A program made the translations under genes and the position numbers. 64,000 nucleotides of DNA from Oscillospiraceae bacterium (GTDB lineage: Bacteria; Bacillota; Clostridia; Oscillospirales; CAG-272), in the NCBI GenBank assembly GCA_015064735.1, contig SVRP01000010.1, positions 1 to 64,000 on the forward strand, in the 5' to 3' direction. Positions within the stretch are counted from its first letter, which is position 1. The number at the start of each line of letters is the position of its first letter. The notes under the pieces were generated by a model, which was not told the DNA's origin, made no database searches, and saw nothing but the letters and a program-made list of their open reading frames with translations. Shown in pieces: positions 41,073 through 51,305 of this stretch.

Positions 41073-43553
41073 TTAGTCCTCCTTTATTCCGCGAATGAAT
41101 TCACTGCACTTAGTAAGATGCAGCTTATCAAATTCTGCCGCAAGGGCATCCTTGTCGTCGATTCGCTTCAGCTCGAGCTTGCGAACCACCTTGCTGAGAA
41201 GTATGGTCTCAAGTCCGTCCTTTATAATCGACTCATTCACAGCAAAGCAGGATGCGTATATCTTTACGAAGGACTCCATTTGCATAGCTACGCGGTTACC
41301 GAAGGAAATGTTATAGGGCTCAAGCAGCTTCTCAACTTCTACGACAATGGGATACTGGTCCAATTCAAAGGTTACGTTTGACTTTGCTTCATCAAACAAA
41401 CGGATAAGCTCATCAGCAGAAATATAGCGAGCGGGAAGCTCCTCGCTGAAATACTGCATCTTTGTCGCTCTCTTATCAAAATTCATGGTATGCGCGCGGT
41501 CATATACCTTATCACTGATATCGTAGGTGCTTTCGTCTCGGTTTGCCGTTCCGATAAACCAAACGTTTGCGGGAACCTTCAATGTGTGTCCCCTGCGAAG
41601 TCCTCTGTAGGGTATCTGCTCCCCTTCATGGGTACGGGAAATAGACAGATTGATAAGTCTCAGCTCTCTCTTGTCGGGATCGTTTTCCATCAATGACAGG
41701 AAATCCGAAAAATAATATTCTATTCGGCTGAGGTTCATTTCATCAAGAACGATAAAGGTTATGCGGTCAGAGCAAAGTCCTGCGCGGTAGAGCGCTCTTG
41801 TAAACTTTTTGGGAGTGTACATTTTACTGAATTCGTTGTAATATCCCAAAAGCTCGTTTTTATCTCTCCAAGAAGATTCAACCTCAATAATATCGCAAAC
41901 CGAGCAAAGCGCCTCGGCAACGATCTTAGGCAGGCTGGTCTTACCCGTTCCGCTCATTCCCTGAAGAATAGACAAGCGTGTAGAACCGAGACCTGCAAGA
42001 AACGCGGCTATAGTTTCATGAGTATAAAACAGATGATTTTTTGAATTTCTCGCATACTGAACTATAAAATCAACAAGGCGGGGCAAAGTAGGTTCTTCAA
42101 AAAGGATGTCGCGGCTTTCCTTAAGCGCTGCGACCTCTGCGTCTATCTGACTGAATACGGGACAGGGGTCGTATTCGAAATCAATGGGAGAAACAGGCTC
42201 CAAGGGTGCTTCCAAATATTCCGCTGATTCCTCCTCTGTTGCGCTGTTTTCTTCTTCAAAAGCGTCTTCCGGCGCAAGGGCACCGCCACTTATTGAAGAA
42301 ATCTCTACAGTTTGAGGAAGCATCGATGCATCCTCCGCCGCTATCTGACCCTCTATCTCTATAATCTTACTGTACGGACGTCGGAAGAAGAGTATTACAA
42401 GTATTCCAAGACAGATAACGAACCACCATATAGACGTACTCTTTACCTCATACTGAATGATCTCTTCTATGATCTCGTTTGCTCTTGTTGAATATTGAGA
42501 TATGACGTATCTGATGGTCTCGATATTCATATTCTGTACGATACTGTAGTAGCGACCGAACAAACCTACCAGCATGCTTGACAGTGTACATACCACAGCT
42601 GTTGCAATAGCTATCTTTGAGAAAAATACCGATCTGCTGAACAGGGATATGATACTCATAACAGCCAAGGTAGCGCATGCAAGCAAAAGTGCAAAGACGA
42701 AAAACGCAAGCATTCTTTCACCGACCGTTGTCAGCTGCTCGGGATTTTGCAAAAGGCTTATTCCCGTTACAGAGTGATTGGATATAGAAATAGAGTTGCT
42801 TCTGATGGATATGGTTATGATGTTTGACAGCAACGCGACAATTGCCACCGCCGCACTGCATACAACGTATACAGTAAGCTCTATCTTGCGATAGCGAAGT
42901 GCAGAAAAAAGATTTTCCCTGCGCTCGCGTGCTTTCTTCTCAAAGACGTTCTCGTCGCTCTGCTGCTGCCCGATACTGACCATACCGATAAATGCCGCAT
43001 ATACGACCACAGCCAATACGGTTAAGATAAGTGCCGTAAATGATATATTCACCTTGCTGGGATTACCGCCGGCGGTATATATTATCATAGGAGCGAACAG
43101 CCCTACAGATGAATACAGAACCGTGATAATAGCTCCCAAAGTCAGAGATATCTTGGCAGAGCGTATCATTTTCGTTTCGTTTCGGAATGAAAGCAGAGAA
43201 CGTATGATCATAGCAAAAATTATCACCGCGCAAACTATAAGCACGAGCAAGACCGCTATTGACAAATATGCGTAAGACCCAAACTTTTTATCGTTGATAT
43301 ACTCAATAGTCTCGGACGGACGAAGGGTATAATATGACTTTGTAATATATACGTCGCAGATCGGGGAGAATATCTCGATAAGTATGCTTAATATAGGTAC
43401 AAGCGTAAACAGAAAATGTATACATTTTCTCACATTTTCCCTCTCGGGAGCACTCAGCCTCTGTGAAAATGTGATTTTATTTTCGCTTGCGGTCCCCTGC
43501 TCCCCCGTCGCAACGGATTCTTCCCTTAAATCCTGTTTGTTTTTTTCGCTCAT
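41073..43553 (-). CDS. Membrane-anchored McrB-like AAA (AAA_5) ATPase
   Basis: 826 residues. The first ~400 hold about eight membrane helices; an acidic linker with many Glu follows. The AAA domain has Walker A GMSGTGKTS near residue 532, Walker B with the McrB-type LDEMNLSRIEYYFSDFL near 602-618, and sensor-1 FIGTANRDESTYDISDKV near 667. This is the dynein/McrB branch. A membrane-anchored member with a separate zinc-ribbon partner suggests a defence or stress device acting at the envelope; substrate unknown. Start: the ATG at 43553 follows GGAGG; the open frame to 43589 has no site. Confidence 0.78.
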   Translation of the reverse strand: MSEKNKQDLREESVATGEQGTASENKITFSQRLSAPERENVRKCIHFLFTLVPILSILIEIFSPICDVYITKSYYTLRPSETIEYINDKKFGSYAYLSIAVLLVLIVCAVIIFAMIIRSLLSFRNETKMIRSAKISLTLGAIITVLYSSVGLFAPMIIYTAGGNPSKVNISFTALILTVLAVVVYAAFIGMVSIGQQQSDENVFEKKARERRENLFSALRYRKIELTVYVVCSAAVAIVALLSNIITISIRSNSISISNHSVTGISLLQNPEQLTTVGERMLAFFVFALLLACATLAVMSIISLFSRSVFFSKIAIATAVVCTLSSMLVGLFGRYYSIVQNMNIETIRYVISQYSTRANEIIEEIIQYEVKSTSIWWFVICLGILVILFFRRPYSKIIEIEGQIAAEDASMLPQTVEISSISGGALAPEDAFEEENSATEEESAEYLEAPLEPVSPIDFEYDPCPVFSQIDAEVAALKESRDILFEEPTLPRLVDFIVQYARNSKNHLFYTHETIAAFLAGLGSTRLSILQGMSGTGKTSLPKIVAEALCSVCDIIEVESSWRDKNELLGYYNEFSKMYTPKKFTRALYRAGLCSDRITFIVLDEMNLSRIEYYFSDFLSLMENDPDKRELRLINLSISRTHEGEQIPYRGLRRGHTLKVPANVWFIGTANRDESTYDISDKVYDRAHTMNFDKRATKMQYFSEELPARYISADELIRLFDEAKSNVTFELDQYPIVVEVEKLLEPYNISFGNRVAMQMESFVKIYASCFAVNESIIKDGLETILLSKVVRKLELKRIDDKDALAAEFDKLHLTKCSEFIRGIKED

Positions 43554-43666
43554 GTTATTCCTCCAGCGGTTAAGCAATCTGTATACCATATTATACCTTT
43601 TATTTTTTCATTTGTCAAGGCACAAATGTCTCGGTCAGACTTTGCAGCCGAAGAAAATAAAAAAAC

Positions 43667-43695
43667 TTGACAATTTCCGTAAAAAATGGTATAAT
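43667..43695 (+). promoter_or_regulatory. Consensus promoter of the lipoprotein gene
   Basis: TTGACA (43667-43672), 17 bp, TATAAT (43690-43695). Confidence 0.9.
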
Positions 43696-43748
43696 ATAGC
43701 GAGAGAAGAGTAGTATTTTTACTCATAACAACTTTTAAGGAGGAATTT

Positions 43749-45587
43749 ATGAAGAAATCAATTTTTAAAAGGGTTTTCGTGGCAATGCTTGCAGCTATTA
43801 TGCTTCTCAGCATAGTTTCCTGTAATAACAATGCCGCAGAGGAAAACTTGAACACACCCTCGGGTGATGATACTACGACGACAGCCGATACGTCGGTATA
43901 TTTTGACATAATAAAAGACGGCAAATGTATTCCCATCCGTTACGGTGCAGGAGCAACCGGCGCGGAAATTCAGATTGCCAAGGGCGTTGCCGATAAAATA
44001 GGCAGAGCCACCGGTGCTGCCGTTGAATTGGATATATCTGTGTCTTACGATGCAAATAAGCTTGAAATCATTGTCGGACATGGCGCTGCCGCAGATTATC
44101 CCGAGGTTGAGCAGGCAATTTCCGAGCTCGGATACGGCGAAGGCCTTGCAAAGATGATCGGCAATAAGCTGGTCATAGTAGGTGCCGATACTGAGTCTAT
44201 CGAGCTCGTAATAGATGAAATGGTCAAGGTATTCATGAATACCAAGGATGAAAACAACAACGTCAGGGTATCCGATAAATTCATCGTATCTCAGTGCGTT
44301 AACGAAATGATCGCCAAGATGCCTTTTTACGACGGATATACTCCTACGGTTGTTGACCGAAACGACGGTTGCTATTCCTTTGAATTCAAGACCAACAAGA
44401 ACGCTTTCGAAAAATACCTTAAGCTCTTGACAGACAGCGGATTTGAGCTTTACGCAAGCAATACCATTGATGAAAACGTTTACAATACGTACGTAAACGA
44501 GGAAACGGGAATAGTTGCTACGTCGATTTACGCTGAATTTAACGGTCAGTGCAGACTTCTTATGGAATGGCTCGACAATACCGAGCTTCCCACAAAGGCT
44601 GAGGACAACAAGTATACTCCCGTAGAGGGACTTGAATCCTCGATTACCCAGATAGGACTGTGGTATGCAAACGGAAATACCCCTCTTATATCTCCTCCTA
44701 ACGCTGAGGGAAGAGAATACTACAACTACTTCAACGGTATGAGCTATGCTATCCGTCTTGCCGACGGAAGCTTCATAGTTGTTGACGGTGGACACGACAA
44801 TCCTGTTTCGGCGCAGAATCTTTATAATATTCTTAAGGAACAGGCTCCCGACCCCGACAATATTGTAATCGCAGCATGGTTTATTTCTCATGACCACAGC
44901 GACCATACCGGAATTTTCGGCAATTTCATTGGAAAATACAAGGATGTAGAAATAGAAAGATTTATCTACAATTTCCCCGGTGAAGAACTTGGCAACGAGG
45001 AAGGGATGGGCAAGAAGCTCAGAAGCCTTATCAAAGGGTTCTACCCCAATGCAAAAATAATTAAGGCGCATCCCGGACAGGAATTCAATATCCGAAACGC
45101 AAAGATAACCATGCTCTACACCATGGACGTATACTTTAAGGATACGCTCAGCGATACCAACAACGCAAGCATCGTATGGAAGATGGAGCTTAACGGCAAG
45201 ACCTTCATGTGTCTTGGCGATTACTCCGAGGGCGGTGATACACTGCTGAATCTTTATTCCGCCGAAACACTGAAGAGCGATATCGTTCAGGTCGCTCACC
45301 ACGGTATAAGCGGCATGTCCAATGAAGTGTATGTGAAGATAGCTCCCGAATACGCGCTTTGGCCTGTTGCTAACTTCCAACTCGATTGGAACGGTATTGG
45401 CGGAAATAAACCCATCGACCTTACTGCCGGTAGCCATGGTGCCATGAACAAATACATTCTTGATATGCCCGATGAAAAGGTATTCGTTGCTCGTGATAAC
45501 GTAAGTATTATTGCCTTTGATAAAGACGGAAATATAAAGACAAGTGTTTATGAAACGGTAAGTGAATACATTGGCTTGACTAATTAA
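43749..45587 (+). CDS. Lipoprotein with C-terminal metallo-beta-lactamase domain
   Basis: 612 residues. Signal peptide with lipobox IVS-C at Cys25, then a Thr-rich linker (DDTTTTADTS). Residues ~50-290 form an alpha/beta region of unknown type. From ~320 on lies a ComEC-like metallo-hydrolase domain: FIVVDGGHDN, WFISHDHSDHTG (metal site), CLGDYSEGG and VAHHGISG. It is thus exported, membrane-tethered and probably a hydrolase at the cell surface; substrate unknown. The start follows AAGGAGG by 6 bases. Confidence 0.82.
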   Translation: MKKSIFKRVFVAMLAAIMLLSIVSCNNNAAEENLNTPSGDDTTTTADTSVYFDIIKDGKCIPIRYGAGATGAEIQIAKGVADKIGRATGAAVELDISVSYDANKLEIIVGHGAAADYPEVEQAISELGYGEGLAKMIGNKLVIVGADTESIELVIDEMVKVFMNTKDENNNVRVSDKFIVSQCVNEMIAKMPFYDGYTPTVVDRNDGCYSFEFKTNKNAFEKYLKLLTDSGFELYASNTIDENVYNTYVNEETGIVATSIYAEFNGQCRLLMEWLDNTELPTKAEDNKYTPVEGLESSITQIGLWYANGNTPLISPPNAEGREYYNYFNGMSYAIRLADGSFIVVDGGHDNPVSAQNLYNILKEQAPDPDNIVIAAWFISHDHSDHTGIFGNFIGKYKDVEIERFIYNFPGEELGNEEGMGKKLRSLIKGFYPNAKIIKAHPGQEFNIRNAKITMLYTMDVYFKDTLSDTNNASIVWKMELNGKTFMCLGDYSEGGDTLLNLYSAETLKSDIVQVAHHGISGMSNEVYVKIAPEYALWPVANFQLDWNGIGGNKPIDLTAGSHGAMNKYILDMPDEKVFVARDNVSIIAFDKDGNIKTSVYETVSEYIGLTN

Positions 45588-45594
45588 CAAAAAA

Positions 45595-45744
45595 GGGGCT
45601 GTCTCATTTGGCAAGACCGAAAAAGTCCAAAAAACCAATAAAAAACAAAAATACGATATAAATTCGCAAATTAGACTCAGTTACACGGCTCAATTAAATG
45701 ACAGCCTTACAGAATTTGATAAATTCTTAGAGCAAGCATTCTAA
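45595..45744 (+). other. Possible remnant of an insertion sequence end
   Basis: Starts GGGGCTGTCTCATTTGG, similar to terminal bases of several IS families, and stays open in one frame to a stop at 45742-45744 (ending LNDSLTEFDKFLEQAF). There is no start codon with a ribosome site and no second IS end. It may be the tail of a decayed transposase, or chance. Confidence 0.25.
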
Positions 45745-45761
45745 ATAACACTCTACAAGAC

Positions 45762-45796
45762 AAAAAATCCCTTTCATCATGAAAGGGATTTTTTGT
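45762..45796. terminator. Bidirectional terminator
   Basis: AAAAAATCCCTTTCAT and ATGAAAGGGATTTTTT with a 1-base loop; serves the rnc operon on minus and whatever precedes on plus. Confidence 0.92.
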
Positions 45797-45802
45797 GTTA
45801 AT

Positions 45803-46513
45803 TTATATTTCTCCAAAAAGCTTCAGAGCTTCCATAGCTGCGTTTTGCTCGGCCTCACGCTTGGAGCGTCCTATGCCCTTGCCTATTACGTTAGAATTCA
45901 GTCTCGCCTCTACCTCGAAGGTCTTTTCGTGGTCGGGACCGTACTCCTTGACCGTAAAATATTCAAGGAAATCGCCCTCCGCCTGCTGAATAAGCTGTTG
46001 AAGCTCTGTCTTAGGGTCGGTAGCGACCGCGTTATAATTCTCATCGAGCTCCTTTTTTATAAATGGAAGCGCAAATTTTTTCACTTCTTCCTTGCCCTTT
46101 TGTCCCGCGTCAAGATATATCGCCGCAACAAGGGCTTCAAAGGCATTTTCGAGAGTAGACTGTCTCTCGCGTCCGCCCCCCTTTTCTTCTCCGTTTCCAA
46201 GGAAAAGATACTCGCCGAGTCCTATTTTTCTTGCGTAGGATGCAAGAGCCGACGACTGCACCACAGCCTTTCTGCGCTGAGTCAGCTCTCCCTCGGGAAG
46301 CTCGGGATATTTTACGAACAAATATTCACTTACTATAGACGAAAGCACCGCATCTCCGAGAAATTCAAGTCTTTCGTTACATCTCGCTTCCTTTTTTCTC
46401 GCCTTAAGCTCATTCGCATAGGACGAATGTGTAAGTGCCTCTGTAAGAATATTTCTGTCCTTGAAGGTATAACCTATTGCCTTTTCAAGTACGGCTATAT
46501 CTTTCTGTTGCAT
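45803..46513 (-). CDS. rnc: Ribonuclease III
   Basis: RNase III cuts double-stranded RNA, including rRNA precursors. 236 residues: the nuclease signature NERLEFLGDAVLSSIVSEYLF near residue 45, the second metal Glu region TLENAFEALVAAIYLD, and the C-terminal double-stranded RNA-binding domain (DPKTELQQLIQQ ... RSKREAEQNAAMEAL). Start: the ATG at 46513 lies 9 bases behind AGAGG. It is last in the minus-strand operon; acpP, often between plsX and rnc, is not here. Confidence 0.95.
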   Translation of the reverse strand: MQQKDIAVLEKAIGYTFKDRNILTEALTHSSYANELKARKKEARCNERLEFLGDAVLSSIVSEYLFVKYPELPEGELTQRRKAVVQSSALASYARKIGLGEYLFLGNGEEKGGGRERQSTLENAFEALVAAIYLDAGQKGKEEVKKFALPFIKKELDENYNAVATDPKTELQQLIQQAEGDFLEYFTVKEYGPDHEKTFEVEARLNSNVIGKGIGRSKREAEQNAAMEALKLFGEI

Positions 46514-46538
46514 AAAAATCAACCTCTTAATTCAGTAA

Positions 46539-47579
46539 TCATTCGCTCTTCTGTGCGTCATCCGCGCGCTCGGCTTTTTTGCGCTCAGACAGAGCCATAA
46601 GCGCCTCGGACATTTCTCCTGTTACGTCGGTCTCAGAGCAAGCAAGAGCCTGACGGATAGCGTTCTTGAATGCCTTTGCCTTGGAGGAGCCGTGAGCCTT
46701 TATTACGGGCTTTGCGATTCCGAGAATAGGCGCTCCGCCGTATTCAGCCGAGTCAAGTCCCTTCTTTATACCGCCAAGCTTTGATTTTACGAGGAGATAC
46801 GCGATCTTCGTACTGAAGCTTGCCGTAAAGAGGTCCTTAAGCGTTCTTATCATGAACGCCCCCATGCCCTCCATAGTCTTTAAGAATATATTACCCGTAA
46901 ATCCGTCGGTAACAAGAACGTCGCAGGCATTTCTCGTTATTCTGTTGCCCTCAATATTACCGACAAAATTTATATCATCATTTTCAGAAAGAAGCTTGTA
47001 TGCTTCTACCTCAAGCTCGGTACCCTTATGCTCCTCGGAACCGTTATTAAGAATTCCGACTCTCGGAGACTCAACTCCCATGACCTTTTTCATATAGATA
47101 GAGCCCATAACCGCAAACTGCTCGAAATATTCGGGCGTTACGGTTATATTCGCGCCCGAATCGAGAAGCAATACGGGAGGATTCATGGGAAGCATTGCCG
47201 CGATTGCAGGACGTCTCGTTCCCTTTATTTTACGGACTATAAGGTTAGCTCCCGTAAAGAGCGCGCCTGTATTGCCCGTGCTCACAAAGGCATCTCCCTT
47301 GCCCTCAGCAAGAAGTCGCAGACCTACGCTCATGGAGGAGTCCTTCTTAGCCTTGACTACCGAAACAGCCTCGTCCTCCATGGTGATGACGGTTGGTGTA
47401 TGTACTATTTCAAAGCCATCAAGAGAAAGCTTATTTTCCTTGGCTACTCTCAAAAGCTCGTCCCTGTCTCCTACGAGTACGTACTCGGCGGAAAGCTCTT
47501 CCTTTGCCATAAGAACGCCTTTTATCGTTTCAAGAGGCGCGTTATCGCCGCCCATCATATCAACAATTATACGTTTCAT
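46539..47579 (-). CDS. plsX: Phosphate acyltransferase
   Basis: PlsX makes acyl-phosphate from acyl-ACP at the start of phospholipid synthesis. The 346-residue protein begins [19 protein letters not shown] and shows [48 protein letters not shown] and [14 protein letters not shown], as in PlsX. The ATG overlaps the TGA of trmFO (ATGA). Confidence 0.95.
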   Translation of the reverse strand: MKRIIVDMMGGDNAPLETIKGVLMAKEELSAEYVLVGDRDELLRVAKENKLSLDGFEIVHTPTVITMEDEAVSVVKAKKDSSMSVGLRLLAEGKGDAFVSTGNTGALFTGANLIVRKIKGTRRPAIAAMLPMNPPVLLLDSGANITVTPEYFEQFAVMGSIYMKKVMGVESPRVGILNNGSEEHKGTELEVEAYKLLSENDDINFVGNIEGNRITRNACDVLVTDGFTGNIFLKTMEGMGAFMIRTLKDLFTASFSTKIAYLLVKSKLGGIKKGLDSAEYGGAPILGIAKPVIKAHGSSKAKAFKNAIRQALACSETDVTGEMSEALMALSERKKAERADDAQKSE

Positions 47580-48913
47580 ATGCCTTTTTCCTTGATCCTT
47601 TCTATTTCATCAAGCGCTCTTTTTGCAAGCGCCTCGTTTTTAACCGCCTTGCCTCCCTTTACTCTTACCTCAAGAGGCGGAACTATTCCGAAATTCGCAT
47701 TCATGGGCTTGAACTCGGCAGTACCTCCAAAGGCAACGTAATGAGCCATAGCTCCGAGCATTGTAATATTCGGAAAGACCTCAGGCGCTTCACCGAGAGC
47801 GGCTCGTGCCGCATTGAGTCCCGCAACAAATCCCGAGCCCGCAGACTCGATATATCCCTCAACTCCCGTCATCTGACCTGCAAAGTATACTCCCTTTTTA
47901 GAGATCATCCCGTACGTTGGGTCAAGAAATCCGGGGGAATTAAGATAGGTATTTCTGTGCATTATGCCATAACGCAGAAATTCAGCGTTTTCAAGTCCGG
48001 GTATCATACGGAATACTCGTCTCTGCTCGGGGAAGGTCAGATGTGTCTGGAAGCCCACGATGTTGTACATGGTTCCTTCCTCGTTTTCCTTACGGAGCTG
48101 AACCACGGCATGATTCTGTATTCCCGTACGCTTATCGGTAAGTCCCACAGGCTTCAAGGGACCGAACAAAAGAGTATCTCTGCCCCTCTTTGCCATTTCC
48201 TCAACGGGCATACAGCCCTCAAAGACCTTGAGCTTTTTCTGTGAATTCTTATCAAATTCCTTAAGCTCTGCCTCCTCGGCAGTTATAAGTGCCTGCCAGA
48301 ATGCGTTGTATTCGTCCTCATTCATAGGACAGTTTATATAGTCGGCATCTCCCTTGTCGTACCTCGACGCAAAGAACGCTTTTTCCATATCTATGCTTTC
48401 AGCGTCAACTATGGGCGCGGCGGCATCAAAGAAATGCAGACCCTGACAGCCAAGCTCGTTTTTTATATAATCAGCCATGGCATCTGAGGTAAGCGGTCCG
48501 GTCGCAACGACGGTTATTTCTCCGTCGGGGATGGAGCTAACCTCTTCTGAAATAACCTCAATGTTAGGGTGATTTTTGATCCTTTCGGTTATATAATCCG
48601 AAAATTTTACTCTGTCCACCGCAAGCGCCGAGCCTGCGGGTACGCGGGTCGCGTCAGCCGCCTCCATTATAAGAGAGCCGAGTGCGCGAAGCTCTGCCTT
48701 GAGCAGACCTACAGCATTGGACAGACTGTCAGACCGCAGGGAATTTGAGCAGACAAGCTCGGCAAATCCCTCACAGTGATGGGCGGGGGTGTATTTTTCG
48801 GGCTTCATTTCGTAAAGCCTTACCTTAACGCCTCTGTTTGCCGCCTGCCACGCAGCCTCACAGCCCGCAAGGCCTGCACCGTAAATATTTATGGTTTTTT
48901 CTTCGTTAATCAT
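47576..48913 (-). CDS. trmFO: tRNA (uracil-54-C5) methyltransferase, folate-dependent
   Basis: TrmFO makes ribothymidine-54 in tRNA with methylene-tetrahydrofolate and FAD. 445 residues: dinucleotide motif [56 protein letters not shown] and [27 protein letters not shown]. Gene order topA-trmFO is common in Bacillota. The ATG follows AAGGA. Confidence 0.96.
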   Translation of the reverse strand: MINEEKTINIYGAGLAGCEAAWQAANRGVKVRLYEMKPEKYTPAHHCEGFAELVCSNSLRSDSLSNAVGLLKAELRALGSLIMEAADATRVPAGSALAVDRVKFSDYITERIKNHPNIEVISEEVSSIPDGEITVVATGPLTSDAMADYIKNELGCQGLHFFDAAAPIVDAESIDMEKAFFASRYDKGDADYINCPMNEDEYNAFWQALITAEEAELKEFDKNSQKKLKVFEGCMPVEEMAKRGRDTLLFGPLKPVGLTDKRTGIQNHAVVQLRKENEEGTMYNIVGFQTHLTFPEQRRVFRMIPGLENAEFLRYGIMHRNTYLNSPGFLDPTYGMISKKGVYFAGQMTGVEGYIESAGSGFVAGLNAARAALGEAPEVFPNITMLGAMAHYVAFGGTAEFKPMNANFGIVPPLEVRVKGGKAVKNEALAKRALDEIERIKEKGI

Positions 48914-48950
48914 TTCAAAATCCTTTTAACTTTTGTAAAAAGGGATAAAA

Positions 48951-51248
48951 TTATTCAGCCGTTTTCTCTTTTGCCTCGGCGGTTATCTCTCTTTTGTAGC
49001 CACAATCGGAGTTATGGCATACAAGCATTGCCTGCCCCTTCTTTCGGAAGAGCATATCGCCGCAATCGGGGCATTTTTCAACTGTAGGAAGGTCCCAAGA
49101 GGAGAAATCGCAGGCAGGATATTTCTCACAGCTATAGAATACCGTGCGTCTCTTGCCGTTCTTCATAATTATCTTGGAGCCGCACTTAGGGCAAGGAACA
49201 CCTATATCCTTGGTTTTCTGCTTTGAGAAATCACATTCGGGGTAACGAACGCAGGCAAAGAAGCTTCCGTATCTTCCCACTCTCTGAACCATATCCGAAC
49301 CGCACTTTTCGCACTTGAAATCTGCGATTATAAGCTTTTTAGGCTCAGCTTCGGTCTCATCCTCCTTGCTCTTCTCAGTATTGAGCGGCTTTGTATTTCT
49401 GCACTGAGGATAATTGGGGCATGCGGCAAACTTGCCGTATCTTCCGTTCTTTATTACCATGCGGCTTCCGCACTTTTCACAGATAATATCGGTCTCCTCA
49501 ACGGGGATTTCAAGCTCGCGGCTCTCCATCTTCTCGTTAGCTTCGGAAAGCTCCTTTTCAAAGCCGCGCCAGAAATCGGCAAGAACCTTTTCCATCTCTG
49601 TCTTTCCGCTCTCGATTCCGTCAAGATCGTCCTCCATCTCCGCAGTAAACTTGTAGTCCACTATATCGGGGAAGCTTTCAAGCATAAGCTTGTTGGTAAG
49701 CTCGCCTGTGGGAGTGGGAACCAACGCCTTTCCGTCTCTCTTAACGTAATTTCTTGCGATTATGGTGGAAATTATCGTCGCAAAGGTACTGGGACGTCCA
49801 ATTCCCATTTCCTCAAGGAACTTGATAAGAGACGCGTCGTTATATCTTGCGGGGGGCTCTGTAAAGTGCTTGAAGGGATCCACCGATGCCGCTCTTACCT
49901 TTTCGCCCTCCTTAAGGTCGGGAATACGGATATTTTTTTCTTCTCTTACCTCGTCGGCAGTGTGCTTGGTATCGTCCTCGCTTTCCTCGTAAACAGCCAT
50001 ATATCCGGGAAATTCTACGGTATATCCGCTTGTTCGGAAAATATATCCGCCCGCCTCAAAGTCAGCGGTAACCGTAGCAAGAGTCGCAGATTCCATCTGT
50101 GAAGCGATAAATCTCTCCCATATAAGCTTATAAAGCTTGAACTGATCTGCGCTTACGTATTTCTTTATCATTGCAGGCTCAATGTCGATTCTTGAGGGTC
50201 TTATTGCCTCATGTGCATCCTGAGCATTGGAATTAGACTTATAAATTCTGGGCTTCGCGGTGTTGTACCTTTCACCGTATTTGTTTTCGATGTAAGCTCT
50301 TGCGTCATTCTGCGCATCTGCTGACACACGGAGAGAGTCGGTACGCATGTAGGTAATAAGACCCTGTACGCCGCCGTTTTCCGCTCCGATATTAACACCT
50401 TCGTAAAGCTCCTGAGCAATCTTCATTATCTTCTGGGACTGGAATCCGAGCTTCTTTGATGCCTCCTGCTGCATGGTGGATGTAGTAAAAGGAGGTGCGG
50501 GGAGCTTCTTCTTATTTGCCTTCTTTACCGAATTAACGGTAAACACCTTTCCTTCAACGGCTGAAAGCACCTTATTGGCATCTGCTTCGCTGTTAAGCTT
50601 CATCTTTCCTCTTGCGTTTCCGTAGAAACGAACGGAGAAGCTGTTCTTGGCATCGTCCTCAAGGAGCGCTTCGATTGTCCAGTACTCAACGGGAACGAAC
50701 CGTCTTATTTCTTCCTCGCGCTCAACGATAATTCTTGTAGCCACAGACTGAACGCGTCCCGCAGAAAGACCGCTTCTTACGTTCTTCCAAAGGAAGGGAG
50801 ACAGCTTGTATCCAACGATTCTGTCCAGTATTCTTCTTGCCTGCTGAGCGTTTACAAGACTCATATCTATATTTCTGGGGTTCTTTATTGCGCTTTTTAC
50901 TGCCGTCTTGGTTATCTCGTTAAAGGTTACTCTGAGAGTTTTTTCAACGGGAATACCGAGAGCCACAGCCAAATGCCACGAGATCGCCTCCCCCTCTCGG
51001 TCAGGGTCGGTTGCGAGGAATACCTTGCCCGCATTCTTTGCCTCTTTGCGGATTTCCTTAATGAGATCGCCCTTACCTCTTATGTTGATGTAATGAGCAT
51101 CAAAATTGTTTTCAATATCTACTCCGAGAGAGCTCTTGGGCAGGTCGCGCACGTGTCCCTTGGACGCAACCACCTTATAATTTGAGCCGAGATATCCTTT
51201 TATTGTGGATGCCTTGGAAGGAGACTCCACTATTACGAGATTTGCCAT
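48951..51248 (-). CDS. topA: DNA topoisomerase I
   Basis: The 765-residue type-IA topoisomerase has Toprim VESPSKASTIKGYLG at the start, DPDREGEAISWHLA, active-site Tyr in GLITYMRTDSLRVS, and four C-terminal zinc ribbons (CEKCGSRM, CEKCGSDM, CPKCGSKI, CPDCGDML). It relaxes negative supercoils. Four ribbons are at the high end for the family. The ATG follows AAAGGAAA. Confidence 0.97.
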   Translation of the reverse strand: MANLVIVESPSKASTIKGYLGSNYKVVASKGHVRDLPKSSLGVDIENNFDAHYINIRGKGDLIKEIRKEAKNAGKVFLATDPDREGEAISWHLAVALGIPVEKTLRVTFNEITKTAVKSAIKNPRNIDMSLVNAQQARRILDRIVGYKLSPFLWKNVRSGLSAGRVQSVATRIIVEREEEIRRFVPVEYWTIEALLEDDAKNSFSVRFYGNARGKMKLNSEADANKVLSAVEGKVFTVNSVKKANKKKLPAPPFTTSTMQQEASKKLGFQSQKIMKIAQELYEGVNIGAENGGVQGLITYMRTDSLRVSADAQNDARAYIENKYGERYNTAKPRIYKSNSNAQDAHEAIRPSRIDIEPAMIKKYVSADQFKLYKLIWERFIASQMESATLATVTADFEAGGYIFRTSGYTVEFPGYMAVYEESEDDTKHTADEVREEKNIRIPDLKEGEKVRAASVDPFKHFTEPPARYNDASLIKFLEEMGIGRPSTFATIISTIIARNYVKRDGKALVPTPTGELTNKLMLESFPDIVDYKFTAEMEDDLDGIESGKTEMEKVLADFWRGFEKELSEANEKMESRELEIPVEETDIICEKCGSRMVIKNGRYGKFAACPNYPQCRNTKPLNTEKSKEDETEAEPKKLIIADFKCEKCGSDMVQRVGRYGSFFACVRYPECDFSKQKTKDIGVPCPKCGSKIIMKNGKRRTVFYSCEKYPACDFSSWDLPTVEKCPDCGDMLFRKKGQAMLVCHNSDCGYKREITAEAKEKTAE

Positions 51249-51254
51249 TAAAAA

Positions 51255-51303
51255 TTTCCTTTCTCTTTTATCTGTTACCTATTATCTGTTATCTTTTATC
51301 TGA
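51255..51303. repeat. Short AT-rich direct repeats before topA
   Basis: Several copies of TTATCTGTTA / TTTTATCTG fill the gap between dprA and topA. Low complexity, no coding or clear regulatory signal. Confidence 0.6.
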
Positions 51304-51305
51304 AT

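Noticed and set aside
43758-45638. Long open frame (626 codons) opposite the lipoprotein gene
   Set aside because: Shadow of the lipoprotein gene: no ribosome site and Cys/Tyr/Arg-rich nonsense composition.
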